Shown here: positions 7,332-15,131 of the stretch, in pieces | Layout of the letters: each line of letters starts with the position of its first letter | Numbering within the stretch: the first letter of the stretch is position 1 | Source: an uncultured Clostridia bacterium | Lineage (GTDB): Bacteria; Bacillota_A; Clostridia; TANB77; CAG-508 | Direction: 5' to 3' | Length of the DNA stretch: 64,000 nt | Assembly: GCA_947594095.1 (NCBI GenBank) | Contig: CANQEA010000001.1 | Span: 133,830-197,829 of the forward strand | The notes under the pieces: model-generated | The model's database searches: none | What the model saw: the letters and a program-made list of their open reading frames with translations, nothing else | What the model was told of the DNA's origin: nothing | Position numbers and translations under genes: made by a program

Positions 7332-8054
7332 TTGAATATACTAATTTTAGGTACATGTACTTCAAGTAAAAAATATACTTCCAAGCCCACCCCTGCTTAT
7401 GAAGTTTACGAAGGTATGCAACACCAGTATATTGTAAAAGGTTGGGACAAATTAAAAGATGCCCTTAGAGACGAGGGGGGGGGGCAATATAAAATAGATT
7501 ACTATATTATTAGTGCCAAATATGGACTAATAAATGCAAATACTAAAATCACCTCATACAATAGAACATTTGCAGGTAAATCATTTGATAAAATCCAAAA
7601 AATGTCTAAAGATTTAGAGATAGATAAAAAATTAAAAAGATTAATCCCTAAATATGATCTAATCTTTTGGATGTTAAGTGATCCTTATATGGAAGCTATC
7701 CAAGATACTTTAGATGAGATTGACAATTTTGGAAAAACAACAAACGTATTTTTTATTCCCTCTTCAGCATTAGATGATTACCCCACACTTGAAGATGAGG
7801 ATTACATTACATTAGATGTAAAAGATACTAAAAAATATAAAGCTGGATTAATAATGCTAAAAGGAAAATATTTTCTTATATTAGCAGATATTTTAACTAA
7901 AGATGTTCCTACAATATCTTCATTAAGAAAAATTAAATCAAATCCAGAATATATAGAAGAATTAATTAAAAAATACTGGAAGAAAAATAGAATTATTGAG
8001 AGTTTAGAAAACCCTTATCTTCCTCTTTACTATGCCTACTATTGGAAATCATAA
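7332..8054 (+). CDS. DUF6884-like protein with a coding poly-G tract (probable phase-variable gene)
   Basis: The 240-aa protein begins LGTCTSSKK and has YYIISAKYGLI followed by SYNRTF, a pattern like the DUF6884/YaaA-like family. Its activity is not known to me. It sits just after the deazaguanine genes but under its own TTGCTAAATTA motif. The start is TTG with AAAGGGGG upstream. Residues 48-51 (EGGG) are encoded by a run of ten G at 7475-7484. Adding or losing one G gives a stop within a few codons, so the gene would be switched off; as read here it is ON. The C-terminal half is helical and lysine-rich. Confidence 0.7.
   Translation: MNILILGTCTSSKKYTSKPTPAYEVYEGMQHQYIVKGWDKLKDALRDEGGGQYKIDYYIISAKYGLINANTKITSYNRTFAGKSFDKIQKMSKDLEIDKKLKRLIPKYDLIFWMLSDPYMEAIQDTLDEIDNFGKTTNVFFIPSSALDDYPTLEDEDYITLDVKDTKKYKAGLIMLKGKYFLILADILTKDVPTISSLRKIKSNPEYIEELIKKYWKKNRIIESLENPYLPLYYAYYWKS
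7475..7484 (+). repeat. Poly-G tract of 10 in a coding region
   Basis: Ten consecutive G followed by CAATAT within the gene at 7332-8054. With 10 G the frame is open to the end; with 9 or 11 G a stop follows within about five codons. Homopolymers of this length are prone to slipped-strand mispairing and stand out in this AT-rich genome. Two other poly-G tracts at 46980 and 61247 are also followed by CA. Confidence 0.85.
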
Positions 8055-8064
8055 TTTGATATCA

Positions 8065-8100
8065 GGATCAACTACGAAAATTAGTTGATCCTTTCTTTAT
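8065..8100 (+). terminator. Terminator hairpin whose 3' arm is the -35 of the next promoter
   Basis: A perfect ten-pair inverted repeat GGATCAACTA / TAGTTGATCC (8065-8074 and 8082-8091) with a seven-base loop is followed by a T-rich tract. It ends the transcript of the poly-G gene. The 3' arm contains TTGATC, the -35 box of the promoter at 8085-8113. Confidence 0.75.
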
Positions 8101-8113
8101 CTTATATTATAAT
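8085..8113 (+). promoter_or_regulatory. Sigma70-type promoter (TTGATC, 17 bp, TATAAT)
   Basis: A -35 at 8085-8090 and a -10 at 8108-8113 are separated by 17 bp, followed by a GTAGAAATTA leader and GAGGT ribosome site. It drives the gene at 8146. It is one of twelve promoters in the window with the same TAGTTGAT -35 region and identical spacing. Confidence 0.85.
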
Positions 8114-8145
8114 ACTGGTAGAAATTAGGTGTGAGGTAAATATAA

Positions 8146-8691
8146 ATGAAAGAATGGACACAGAAACAAATTGAAGGGCCTAAGGGAAATGTTTATAAAC
8201 TTTGTAAGCACCTGGGTTGGAATTTGCCCTCTTTTGGAAGCGTTAAATCCGCTTCGGGTGGTTTTAGAGTTAAGTTTCGGAAGTCGAATAAAGAGGATGC
8301 ACAAAAAGTAGTTGCAGAGATGGAAAAGGCGGCCCAAGAATTGGGTATTAGGGCATGTAAAGGAAAAACCAATGTATATGACCCTGGTTATAACAGTAGT
8401 TGGAGCGAATCTTATACATTTCTTTATGAATCTAAGAAGCCAGAAGATATTGAAAAGTGGAATGCTCTAATGGATGAGTATCAAATGCCAGTTGCTAGAA
8501 ATGATAATAATGAGCCTACAGATAAAGACCCCAGATATTGGTATAAAGATTCTTTTAAGGGGTTGGGTATTAAGTTTTTAGCTAATGGGGCTGGTTGCAA
8601 CCCTCATTTGAGAGAAAGATTTGAAGCGTTTCTTGAAAAAGCCGCAACTCTTAATTACTGGGCAGAAATTGTTATTGAAGCTCAATGGTAA
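8146..8691 (+). CDS. Hypothetical protein, 181 aa
   Basis: Not recognised. A soluble, lysine- and tryptophan-rich protein. It has its own promoter 33 bp upstream and a GTGAGGT ribosome site. A second promoter follows its stop directly, so it is transcribed at least partly on its own. No motif supports a function. Confidence 0.75.
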   Translation: MKEWTQKQIEGPKGNVYKLCKHLGWNLPSFGSVKSASGGFRVKFRKSNKEDAQKVVAEMEKAAQELGIRACKGKTNVYDPGYNSSWSESYTFLYESKKPEDIEKWNALMDEYQMPVARNDNNEPTDKDPRYWYKDSFKGLGIKFLANGAGCNPHLRERFEAFLEKAATLNYWAEIVIEAQW

Positions 8692-8695
8692 ATAG

Positions 8696-8724
8696 TTGAT
8701 TCTTTTCTTAAACTATTGTATAAT
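8696..8724 (+). promoter_or_regulatory. Sigma70-type promoter (TTGATT, 17 bp, TATAAT)
   Basis: The -35 at 8696-8701 starts four bases after the stop of the preceding gene and the -10 is at 8719-8724. A GTAGAAA leader and GAGGT ribosome site follow. It drives the LRR gene. Confidence 0.85.
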
Positions 8725-8753
8725 ATATGTAGAAAAAGAGTGAGGTAAATATA

Positions 8754-9521
8754 ATGGATAGTAAAGTCAATTTCCCGGAACCTTCCAAAACCATGTATGT
8801 AAATACAGATCAGCTTGAAAATTTACTTTGGGTGAAAAACGAAGAAAAGTTTGCTAAAAAATACAACGTTGTTGAAGAGTTGATAATTTCCCCGGGCAAT
8901 TCACAAAACAAACCTGAAGTAAAATATTGTGGCGCATCTTATTTTCCCAGCCTTAAAAGAGCAGTTCTTGAAGAAGGTATTGAAGAAATCGGTTCATTTG
9001 CATTTACATGGTCTTCCATTAAAAGTATTAAAATGCCTAGTACTTTGAAGCGTATTAGTTATGCTGCATTTTCCAAGAGTGCAATTGAAACCATTGAATG
9101 GCCTGATAAAGTTGATGGGCTTGTAATTGATGGTGATAGTGCATGGTATGCATTTGATTATTGTATTAATCTTAAAGAACTGGTATTCCCAGAAGGAACC
9201 ACATTTGTAGCAGTTCCCACATACCTTACACCAAATGTTGAGAGAATCCATCTCCCCAGCAGTGTTAAAGACCTGTATGTTGATGGTTCTCTTGCAGTTG
9301 GTTGGACACCTTCACTTAAAGAACTTACTTGGGGTGATAAGGTTCTTATCGATGCCGATAATGATGTTGAGTTTGAAAAGGAAAATTATTGGGATAAATA
9401 TGCTATTAAAGATGGTGAGTTGGTAGCCCACATTGTAAAAGATAGCTATAGAAGAGAACATATGGAAAAATGCAAGAAAGAATGTTTAGCATTTTTGGTT
9501 AATCATTACGGCATTTGCTAA
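8754..9521 (+). CDS. Leucine-rich repeat protein, BspA-like (LRR_5 type)
   Basis: About residues 60-200 carry BspA-type repeats, visible in stretches such as EGIEEIGSFAF and PSTLKRISYAAF, where each repeat predicts a strand followed by an aromatic AF turn. BspA-like repeats occur mostly in surface proteins of gut and oral bacteria, where they bind host or bacterial partners. No signal peptide is visible, so it is probably intracellular or a virion component. It is a single-gene unit between its own promoter and a strong terminator. A captured host gene is plausible. Confidence 0.8.
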   Translation: MDSKVNFPEPSKTMYVNTDQLENLLWVKNEEKFAKKYNVVEELIISPGNSQNKPEVKYCGASYFPSLKRAVLEEGIEEIGSFAFTWSSIKSIKMPSTLKRISYAAFSKSAIETIEWPDKVDGLVIDGDSAWYAFDYCINLKELVFPEGTTFVAVPTYLTPNVERIHLPSSVKDLYVDGSLAVGWTPSLKELTWGDKVLIDADNDVEFEKENYWDKYAIKDGELVAHIVKDSYRREHMEKCKKECLAFLVNHYGIC

Positions 9522-9541
9522 AATAAAATTTAATTAATATT

Positions 9542-9580
9542 TGTGGGAAGCTTTTGTGAAAGTTTCCCACATTTTTTCTC
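9542..9580 (+). terminator. Rho-independent terminator after the LRR gene
   Basis: A stem TGTGGGAA...TTCCCACA with an inner CTTT/AAAG pairing is followed by TTTTTTCTCTTTT. It is the clearest simple terminator in this part of the window. Confidence 0.85.
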
Positions 9581-9622
9581 TTTTATTAGTTGTAAGCTTG
9601 TATAATTATATGGAGGTGAATA

Positions 9623-10162
9623 ATGTTAAAAAATGCTAATTATATATATGAAAACAACATTATAGCAGATGAAGTAAATACAACAAAACAGTATTGTAAG
9701 AAAGCCCAAGTAGGCGTTGATGTTACAGTTAGGGATATTTTATGGATTGAAGGGTTTGGGCAAATTTTAAGTGATAAAACTTGCGTTCCCAGATACGCAT
9801 CAATTCCTAAACACCGCTTTAATGGGCGAGAAGGCTGGTTTATTCAAAAAGGTACATATATTGTAAATCTTAATGAGGGTGTTCAATTTGGACCTAATGA
9901 TACTGGTATTTTTATTCAACGAAGCTCATTAAATAGAAGTGGTTGTACTGTTGTGTCTAGTGTATGGGATCCAGGTTTTACTACGCAGGCAGGGGAAGTA
10001 ATTAATGCTCCTACACTTAGATTAGTTGTAAATGCTGATAATATTTTTATTGAAGAGAATGCAAGAATTGCCCAACTAATTATTTTTGAAAATGAAGATA
10101 CAGAATTATATGATGGGCAATTTCAAGGTGGAAGAACCAAAAGTAAATTGGAGGATAAATAA
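9623..10162 (+). CDS. dUTP diphosphatase / dCTP deaminase superfamily protein
   Basis: It carries the trimeric dUTPase-fold signatures: RSSLNRSG (residues 100-107), AQLIIFE near residue 155, and a C-terminal GGRTKS. This last segment resembles motif 5 of dUTPases, which closes over the nucleotide. It would hydrolyse dUTP to dUMP, keeping uracil out of DNA and feeding the ThyA encoded at 42463. A dCTP deaminase activity cannot be excluded. GGAGGTG is an ideal ribosome site. It overlaps the next gene by one base. Confidence 0.82.
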   Translation: MLKNANYIYENNIIADEVNTTKQYCKKAQVGVDVTVRDILWIEGFGQILSDKTCVPRYASIPKHRFNGREGWFIQKGTYIVNLNEGVQFGPNDTGIFIQRSSLNRSGCTVVSSVWDPGFTTQAGEVINAPTLRLVVNADNIFIEENARIAQLIIFENEDTELYDGQFQGGRTKSKLEDK

Positions 10163-10467
10163 TGCAGCCTACTGGAATATCAATTCTTAGTCCCGAAGAC
10201 TTAGTTGCCCATCCAGAAATGATAAATCACCCATTGCATTATGGAGGTGAAAATAACCCTTATGAGGCTATAAAAGTCATTGAAGCTTGGGATCTTGATT
10301 TTAATTTAGGAAATTGTCTTAAATATATATCTAGGTTAGGTAAAAAAGGTGACAGTAGTCTTTCTAAAGATGAAAAAACACTAGAAGATTTACAAAAAGC
10401 CGCTTGGTATTTACAAAGAGAAATTGATAAATTTAAGAAAGAAATGGGAGAAAAGAAAAATAAATGA
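10162..10467 (+). CDS. DUF3310 family protein (SaV-like)
   Basis: The pattern INHPLHY, followed by EAIKVIEAWDLDF, LGNCLKYISRLGKKG and a final KAAWYLQREI, is that of DUF3310, a small helical family common in phages of Gram-positive bacteria and sometimes called a nucleotide-kinase-like protein. Its reaction is not established. Genes on either side make dUMP and the sliding clamp, and overlaps on both sides indicate one operon. Confidence 0.85.
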   Translation: MQPTGISILSPEDLVAHPEMINHPLHYGGENNPYEAIKVIEAWDLDFNLGNCLKYISRLGKKGDSSLSKDEKTLEDLQKAAWYLQREIDKFKKEMGEKKNK

Positions 10468-11588
10468 TTATTAAAACAGCAGATTTAAATGCCATAGCTG
10501 ATAAATTACTAAAAGCAGTAGATACGAATGAATTAACTCAGCTTAGTACTGCACTTGAATTAGAAATAATAGACACTGGTCAGCTAATTCTTTCTGTATC
10601 AAATAAAGAATATTTTGTAACTGCAAAGCTTCCAGGTTGGTATGCAAGCGAAGAATTCCATGCATCTGTAAATGCAAATTTATTTTTGAAATTAATTACC
10701 CAAATTACAACAGAAGATATTGAATTGGAGTGTAAGGGTAATTATTTATATATCAAAGGTAATGGTTCTTATAAATTGCCTTTAATTTTCAAAGATGAGC
10801 AAATGCTTGTTCTTGATAAGATTGAAATTTATAATCCCACATGTGAAATGACTATTGATAATAGTATTCTACAAAGTATTATTAAATATAATAGTAAAGA
10901 GCTTACCAAAGGATTTATTTCAAAGCCCGTACAAAGATATTATTATGTAGATGAAAAGGGTTGCATTACTTTTACTACAGGTGCTTGTGTAAATAGATTC
11001 AAATTAGATCAACCTGTAAGAATGTTACTAAATAGTAAGTTAGTAAATTTATTCAAACTATTCAATGAAGATGTAATTGATTTTACTTTGGGCTATGATT
11101 CATTAAGTAATAATATAGTACAAACAAAAGTCAGGTTTGAAACAGAAACTATTTCAATTACAGCTATTTTACAATGTGATGATGCAATGTTAAATTCTGT
11201 TCCCGTAAATGCAATTAGAGGAAGAGCAGAAGCTTTATATCCCTATTCTGTTGTAGTTAGTAAAGATATGTTTATCCAAGCAATTAACAGAATGATGTTA
11301 TTTAATAAGGATATTAAAGACAATAATATTGCCAATTTTGTATTTACAAAATCAGAAATGACAATGAGTGATAGTAGAGGAGAAAATTCAGAGTCACTTA
11401 CTTACTTATCTGATTGTGAAGCTCTTGAAACTACTCCTTATACAGCATCTTTAAATCTGAATGATCTTAAAGCAACTCTTCAACTTTGTGATGAAGCACA
11501 TCTCACAATTAAATTTGGTGTAGGCAAAGCATTCATTATTGCTCGTACAAATATTATAAATGTTATTCCCGAATGTATTTTTAGTTGA
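10464..11588 (+). CDS. dnaN: DNA polymerase III beta subunit-like sliding clamp
   Basis: At 374 aa it has the length and three-domain layout of bacterial DnaN, which forms a dimeric ring around DNA and holds the polymerase. The N-terminus (ADLNAIADKLLKAV) and the closing residues near IIARTNIINVIPECIF match the family pattern, although overall similarity looks distant. The three-gene clamp loader at 25082-27788 would open this ring. No DNA polymerase gene is in the window. The stop codon lies inside the -35 box of the next promoter. Confidence 0.75.
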   Translation: MIIKTADLNAIADKLLKAVDTNELTQLSTALELEIIDTGQLILSVSNKEYFVTAKLPGWYASEEFHASVNANLFLKLITQITTEDIELECKGNYLYIKGNGSYKLPLIFKDEQMLVLDKIEIYNPTCEMTIDNSILQSIIKYNSKELTKGFISKPVQRYYYVDEKGCITFTTGACVNRFKLDQPVRMLLNSKLVNLFKLFNEDVIDFTLGYDSLSNNIVQTKVRFETETISITAILQCDDAMLNSVPVNAIRGRAEALYPYSVVVSKDMFIQAINRMMLFNKDIKDNNIANFVFTKSEMTMSDSRGENSESLTYLSDCEALETTPYTASLNLNDLKATLQLCDEAHLTIKFGVGKAFIIARTNIINVIPECIFS

Positions 11589-11613
11589 TTTCTTCTTTAT
11601 TCTATATTATAAT
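11585..11613 (+). promoter_or_regulatory. Sigma70-type promoter overlapping the end of dnaN
   Basis: The -35 TTGATT at 11585-11590 contains the TGA stop of the clamp gene; the -10 TATAAT is at 11608-11613 after 17 bp. A TAGAAAT leader and GAGGTGAAT ribosome site follow. Confidence 0.85.
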
Positions 11614-11638
11614 ACCTATAGAAATAGAGGTGAATTAA

Positions 11639-11869
11639 ATGTATAAAGAAATGCAAATCACAAATCTAGAATGGGTAGTTGCAAGTCTGAGAATTAAGCA
11701 TGATAGGGATGGTTATTATAGCGACGGTGACTTTGCAGGACATTGGAGCTATGACCAGGCTATTATGCTTGAAGTTGCTTTTCTAAGACAATCAGATCCT
11801 CTCAAGGTTTGGTTTTCTGAAGATGAGCTTAAGTATTTTCCGAAAGACTGTAAAGAGAGCGAGGGTTAA
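11639..11869 (+). CDS. Hypothetical protein, 76 aa
   Basis: Not recognised. First gene of the unit after the promoter at 11585. An acidic protein with three tryptophans. It precedes the toxin-antitoxin pair by two bases and may be co-regulated with it. Confidence 0.7.
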   Translation: MYKEMQITNLEWVVASLRIKHDRDGYYSDGDFAGHWSYDQAIMLEVAFLRQSDPLKVWFSEDELKYFPKDCKESEG

Positions 11870-11871
11870 TT

Positions 11872-12075
11872 ATGGATCAGGAAATTAAAGAAGAACTTGA
11901 AGATATTACACTACATGAAGAGTTGATAGACATGCCAATTGAAGAGCTTACTGCTGAGTGTGGTGGTGACGAAAAACTGGCCAGGGCAATTTACAGTGTA
12001 GAGCATGGCATTAATCTGCATAGAACCACCTATGATAATTTTGTCAAGGACCTGAGAAAATATAGGAAAAGATAA
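11872..12075 (+). CDS. Candidate antitoxin of the YafQ-like pair
   Basis: A 67-aa protein with a very acidic first half and a basic C-terminus. It ends one base before the toxin gene. Antitoxin-before-toxin order and short length fit a type II module. It does not look like DinJ (no clear RHH pattern), so the pairing is inferred from position and charge only. Confidence 0.5.
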   Translation: MDQEIKEELEDITLHEELIDMPIEELTAECGGDEKLARAIYSVEHGINLHRTTYDNFVKDLRKYRKR

Positions 12076-12076
12076 G

Positions 12077-12391
12077 ATGTTAGAGATTATAGAAACAGGT
12101 GATTATGTAGAAGATAGAGAAAAGTGGTTGAATAATTCAAAGTCTGGCGTAGCAGAAAAAATATCAAAAAATTTGGAGATAGCCCTTAGCTGCATAAAGA
12201 ACAAGACGCCTATGCCTCGCTCGTTTAAAGATCATCCATTAAAAGGGAAGCTTAAAAAGTACAGAGACTGTCACATCTTACCTGATCTGGTTATGGTTTA
12301 CAAAATAGATAAACCAAATAATGCAGTATATTTGCTGACATTATCCAATCATTCTCAAACCTTTGAATCTTATAAAGAGGAAGAAATTTAA
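12077..12391 (+). CDS. YafQ/RelE-superfamily mRNA interferase toxin
   Basis: YafQ toxins are ribosome-dependent endoribonucleases. The C-terminal half shows the family pattern DHPLKGKLKKYRDCHILPDL, then VMVYKI, and ends with LSNHSQTF in place of the usual GSHSELF. H and D residues in DHPLKG and RDCH, and the final H, correspond to the usual active-site positions. At 104 aa it is slightly longer than YafQ. In a phage it may block superinfection or ease host takeover. Confidence 0.78.
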   Translation: MLEIIETGDYVEDREKWLNNSKSGVAEKISKNLEIALSCIKNKTPMPRSFKDHPLKGKLKKYRDCHILPDLVMVYKIDKPNNAVYLLTLSNHSQTFESYKEEEI

Positions 12392-12393
12392 TT

Positions 12394-12831
12394 ATGGAAG
12401 AAAGTGGTCCGTCGTTTCCGTCGACGCTAAGTAAAACTAAAAAAGCTTATTTTCACGCAGCTAAGAGTATTTCTACTCTTAGTAACCATAGATGTAAATT
12501 GGGTTGTGTAGTAGTAAATAAGCACAAGATTATCAGCTCTGGGCATAATAGTATAGATAGAACACATGCATTTCAAGCCAGATTGGATAAAAGAACTTTT
12601 GGTTGTGAATGTGCAGGTATTTTACATGCTGAAACTGATGCACTTCTTCCCCTTATAAAGAATAAAATTGATCTTTCGGGCGCTTCTATTTATGTTTATA
12701 GAAGCATGAAAGATGGTACTAGGGGCATGGCTAGACCATGCCCCAGATGTATGTCTGTAATAAAAAGTTGTGGTATTAAATATATTAATTATTCTACAGA
12801 TGCTGGATTTGCAGAAGAGGTAGTTTTATGA
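12394..12831 (+). CDS. Deoxycytidylate/cytidine deaminase family protein
   Basis: The zinc site is complete: HAE at residues 78-80, with E80 as the proton shuttle, and PCPRC at 115-119 as the two-cysteine ligand pair. A dCMP deaminase would make dUMP for the ThyA encoded at 42463, which fits the dUTPase nearby. The extra cysteines around residues 68-75 (FGCECAG) may bind a second zinc as in T4-type dCMP deaminases. It overlaps the next gene by four bases. Confidence 0.85.
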   Translation: MEESGPSFPSTLSKTKKAYFHAAKSISTLSNHRCKLGCVVVNKHKIISSGHNSIDRTHAFQARLDKRTFGCECAGILHAETDALLPLIKNKIDLSGASIYVYRSMKDGTRGMARPCPRCMSVIKSCGIKYINYSTDAGFAEEVVL

Positions 12832-13355
12832 AAAGATATAGGAAACATAGAAAAGAAGTTATTAAATTAGGTAAACTTAAAGGGACAGATTATGATCATC
12901 TTAAATGGGAAAGTAAAGATAGAACAATAAGCTGGAATTTTGCTTACTGCATGCCCATGTTATTGAGAGACATATTAAGAGACTTTGCTTCAAATGTTCA
13001 GAGTTGTCCCAGCTGGTTAGCAAAAGAGTTCGATGATATAGATGATGCCTGTGCAGAGTGGAGTAAAAGAATTAATCAAATTGCAGATAAGTTTGACTAT
13101 GCTTCTAAAATAGATGATACCATGAATTTCTTATCCAAAGAAGATCAGGCAAAGATGCATGAATATCTTTCCCAAGGCATACACACACTTTGTCAGAAAG
13201 ATAAAAATGATTTTGAAGAATGGTTAGCCACACCAACTCCGGAGCATGTTAAAATCATTCAAGAAAAAGAAGATAAAATTGCAGAAGATATGCGTAGTAA
13301 ATTAAAAGAAGCACTTCAAGAACTAGGAGAGATTTGGTACGACTTATGGGATTAA
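12828..13355 (+). CDS. Hypothetical protein, 175 aa
   Basis: Not recognised. A helical, charged protein rich in tryptophan, with the N-terminus strongly basic. Its last ten bases overlap the ATG of the truncated flavoprotein fragment, showing that a full flavoprotein gene was once the next member of this operon. Confidence 0.75.
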   Translation: MKRYRKHRKEVIKLGKLKGTDYDHLKWESKDRTISWNFAYCMPMLLRDILRDFASNVQSCPSWLAKEFDDIDDACAEWSKRINQIADKFDYASKIDDTMNFLSKEDQAKMHEYLSQGIHTLCQKDKNDFEEWLATPTPEHVKIIQEKEDKIAEDMRSKLKEALQELGEIWYDLWD

Positions 13356-13501
13356 CAAACAGTGTTGTAATTGTTGGGGGAGGCCCAGCAGGTATTTTTT
13401 GTGCATATGAATTAGTACAGCAAGGATATAATGGAAAAATTACAATCCTTGAAATGGGTAATCTAATTGAAAAGAGAAACTGCCCTAAAGATAAAACATG
13501 A
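13346..13501 (+). pseudogene. Truncated N-terminus of an FAD oxidoreductase (51 codons)
   Basis: Translation gives a Rossmann dinucleotide-binding start, VVIVGGGPAGIFCAYEL, then KRNCPKDKT and a TGA. It aligns with the first 50 residues of the intact gene at 15132 (IIIVGGGNAALFCAYEL... RDCPKSKA) but the two differ at many positions. The break falls exactly where the RHH + endonuclease cassette (13541-15130) begins. The remnant is probably the original 5' end of the interrupted gene. It overlaps the upstream gene in ATG-near-stop fashion, like a genuine operon member, so it may still be translated into a short peptide. Confidence 0.8.
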
Positions 13502-13540
13502 AGAAAAATTAAGAATTCTTAATAAGAATGAAGAAATTTA

Positions 13541-13560
13541 TTGCTAAATTATGTGTAATA
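13541..13560 (+). promoter_or_regulatory. TTGCTAAATTA motif (putative phage-specific promoter), site 3
   Basis: The motif reads TTGCTAAATTATGTGTAATA and lies 21 bases before the RHH gene of the endonuclease cassette. The distance to the RHH start is almost the same as at site 1 before the TnpB cassette. Confidence 0.5.
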
Positions 13561-13581
13561 AATTTCTGAAGGAGCAACGAA

Positions 13582-13740
13582 ATGAAAAAAATACTAAATT
13601 TTGAAGTAGAAGAAGAAGTCATCCTTCAGTTAAAGAAGATAGCGAAAGAAGATGAAAGAAACCTTTCAGCAGAAATTAGATTTATTATTCTTTCCTATCT
13701 AAAGGACAGAATGAAGAATGGCAAACTTGAAGAACAATAA
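13582..13740 (+). CDS. Ribbon-helix-helix protein upstream of the homing endonuclease
   Basis: A 52-aa basic/acidic protein with the RHH layout: strand (ILNFEVEEEV), helix 1 (ILQLKKIAKEDE) and helix 2 (LSAEIRFIILSYLKDRM). GAAGGAG is the ribosome site. It overlaps the endonuclease by 23 bases. It occupies the same place as the RHH gene in front of TnpB and probably autoregulates its nuclease. Confidence 0.7.
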   Translation: MKKILNFEVEEEVILQLKKIAKEDERNLSAEIRFIILSYLKDRMKNGKLEEQ

Positions 13741-15130
13741 AAACATACCAAGGCTAATATCTATAATAAGTGAGCAGGAACTATTTGATTACTGGATAAA
13801 AGAAAAGCACACCCCAAAAGAAACCCAAGAGCATTTTAATATAAGCAGTTGGGAGTTTAATCTATTATCTAACTATTATAACATAAAACAAAGAGGAAAT
13901 TCTCTTAATAATTATATAAGATTAGTATCTAGAGAAAATTTATATAATTACTATTTTGAAGAAAATCACTCCGCAACAGATACCATGAAGTATTTTAATA
14001 TAAATGAGCACACCCTTGAACAACTATGTAGATATTATGGCTTACCAAATAAACAATCCTACAATAAAGATAAAATTTTAAAAGATTTAGATGAATTAGA
14101 AGTAGTTGATTACTATAAAAACCACTCCTATTATAACACTATAGATTATTTTAATTTACGTACATGTTCGCATGTACTAGATACAATTATTACAAAATAT
14201 GGCGCCCATAAAAAAGATATTAAAAAGAAAAAATTTGAATCTTTTGATGAAATTATTGCCAGAGTATCTAAAGAAGAATTTTACCAATATTATATTGTAG
14301 AGAATCATAGTTATGGTGAAACTATAAAACATTTTAATCTAGGTAATCTTGATAAGGTGCGTAATTATTATGGACTACATAAAAGACAATTTACTAAACA
14401 TAATTTTATAAAAATTGAACAATTTAAAAAATTATATACTAAAGAAGAATTTATAAATTATTACATAATCCAAAACCATAGATTATTTGAAACTGCTGAA
14501 CATTTTAATATATCTCAAGATACTTGTAAATTATTAATAAGAGAATATGATGTAAGTAAGAAAAAGAAAGAATATTCCCATCTTTCTATGGTAAATTATA
14601 AACAAACTTGTCTTAACAAATACGGGGTTGAAAATTCGCTACAACTTAGAAAGTGTAGAGATAATAATGAGCCATACCAAAGCGAACCCAATAAAAAATT
14701 TCAAAAATTATTGGAAGTTAAAGGATTGACAAAGGATGAAACCTTTATTTCAGAGTTTGCATTAGAGGACAAAAGATATGATTTTAAAATAGATAATTAT
14801 TTAGTAGAAGTTAATCCTTGGGCTACGCATAATATTACTTGGAAAAAATACTGTTTATCAAATAAAAATAGCTGGTCTAATTATATGTATAAAGAATACC
14901 ATAGAGAAAAATCTTTGTTAGCCCAAAAACATGGTTACAAATGCATATGTATATGGGATTGGAGTGATAAAGAAAAAATAATAGAAAATATACTAAACAA
15001 TACATTAAATATTAAAGATACTGGAGAAATAAAATTACACCTATTTAATTATAAAACAAAAGAAATAGTATCAACTACTGGCCCATATGTTGTAGAAATT
15101 TGGGATGATGGGTTTGAATTAGAGGTATAA
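13718..15130 (+). CDS. Homing endonuclease with five helix-turn-helix-like repeats and an EDxHD/Vsr-like nuclease end
   Basis: A 470-aa protein. The first 290 residues hold about five degenerate repeats of 45-60 aa with a common core of two aromatics, ENHS, ET and HFNI, then YYG; these look like DNA-binding units for a long target. A KYGVENS element follows, then a C-terminal domain with YDFKIDNYLVEVNP, a conserved H, and GYKCICIWDW, fitting the PD-(D/E)xK-related Vsr-like (EDxHD) homing endonucleases. The cassette interrupts a flavoprotein gene, whose truncated 5' part lies upstream and a complete version immediately downstream (start two bases after this stop). Confidence 0.75.
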   Translation: MANLKNNKNIPRLISIISEQELFDYWIKEKHTPKETQEHFNISSWEFNLLSNYYNIKQRGNSLNNYIRLVSRENLYNYYFEENHSATDTMKYFNINEHTLEQLCRYYGLPNKQSYNKDKILKDLDELEVVDYYKNHSYYNTIDYFNLRTCSHVLDTIITKYGAHKKDIKKKKFESFDEIIARVSKEEFYQYYIVENHSYGETIKHFNLGNLDKVRNYYGLHKRQFTKHNFIKIEQFKKLYTKEEFINYYIIQNHRLFETAEHFNISQDTCKLLIREYDVSKKKKEYSHLSMVNYKQTCLNKYGVENSLQLRKCRDNNEPYQSEPNKKFQKLLEVKGLTKDETFISEFALEDKRYDFKIDNYLVEVNPWATHNITWKKYCLSNKNSWSNYMYKEYHREKSLLAQKHGYKCICIWDWSDKEKIIENILNNTLNIKDTGEIKLHLFNYKTKEIVSTTGPYVVEIWDDGFELEV

Positions 15131-15131
15131 T

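Noticed and set aside
9577..9606. Possible promoter before the dUTPase gene (TATAAT at 9601)
   Set aside because: There is a good -10 but the -35 position (about 9578) reads CTCTTT and the TTG at 9590 is too close, so it does not match the TTGAT family; read-through or a weak promoter is possible but unsupported.
13346..13501. A simple frameshift or sequencing error in one flavoprotein gene
   Set aside because: The complete flavoprotein lies 1.6 kb further on with its own start and a diverged N-terminus, and an intact endonuclease cassette lies between, so insertion and duplication fit better than an error.
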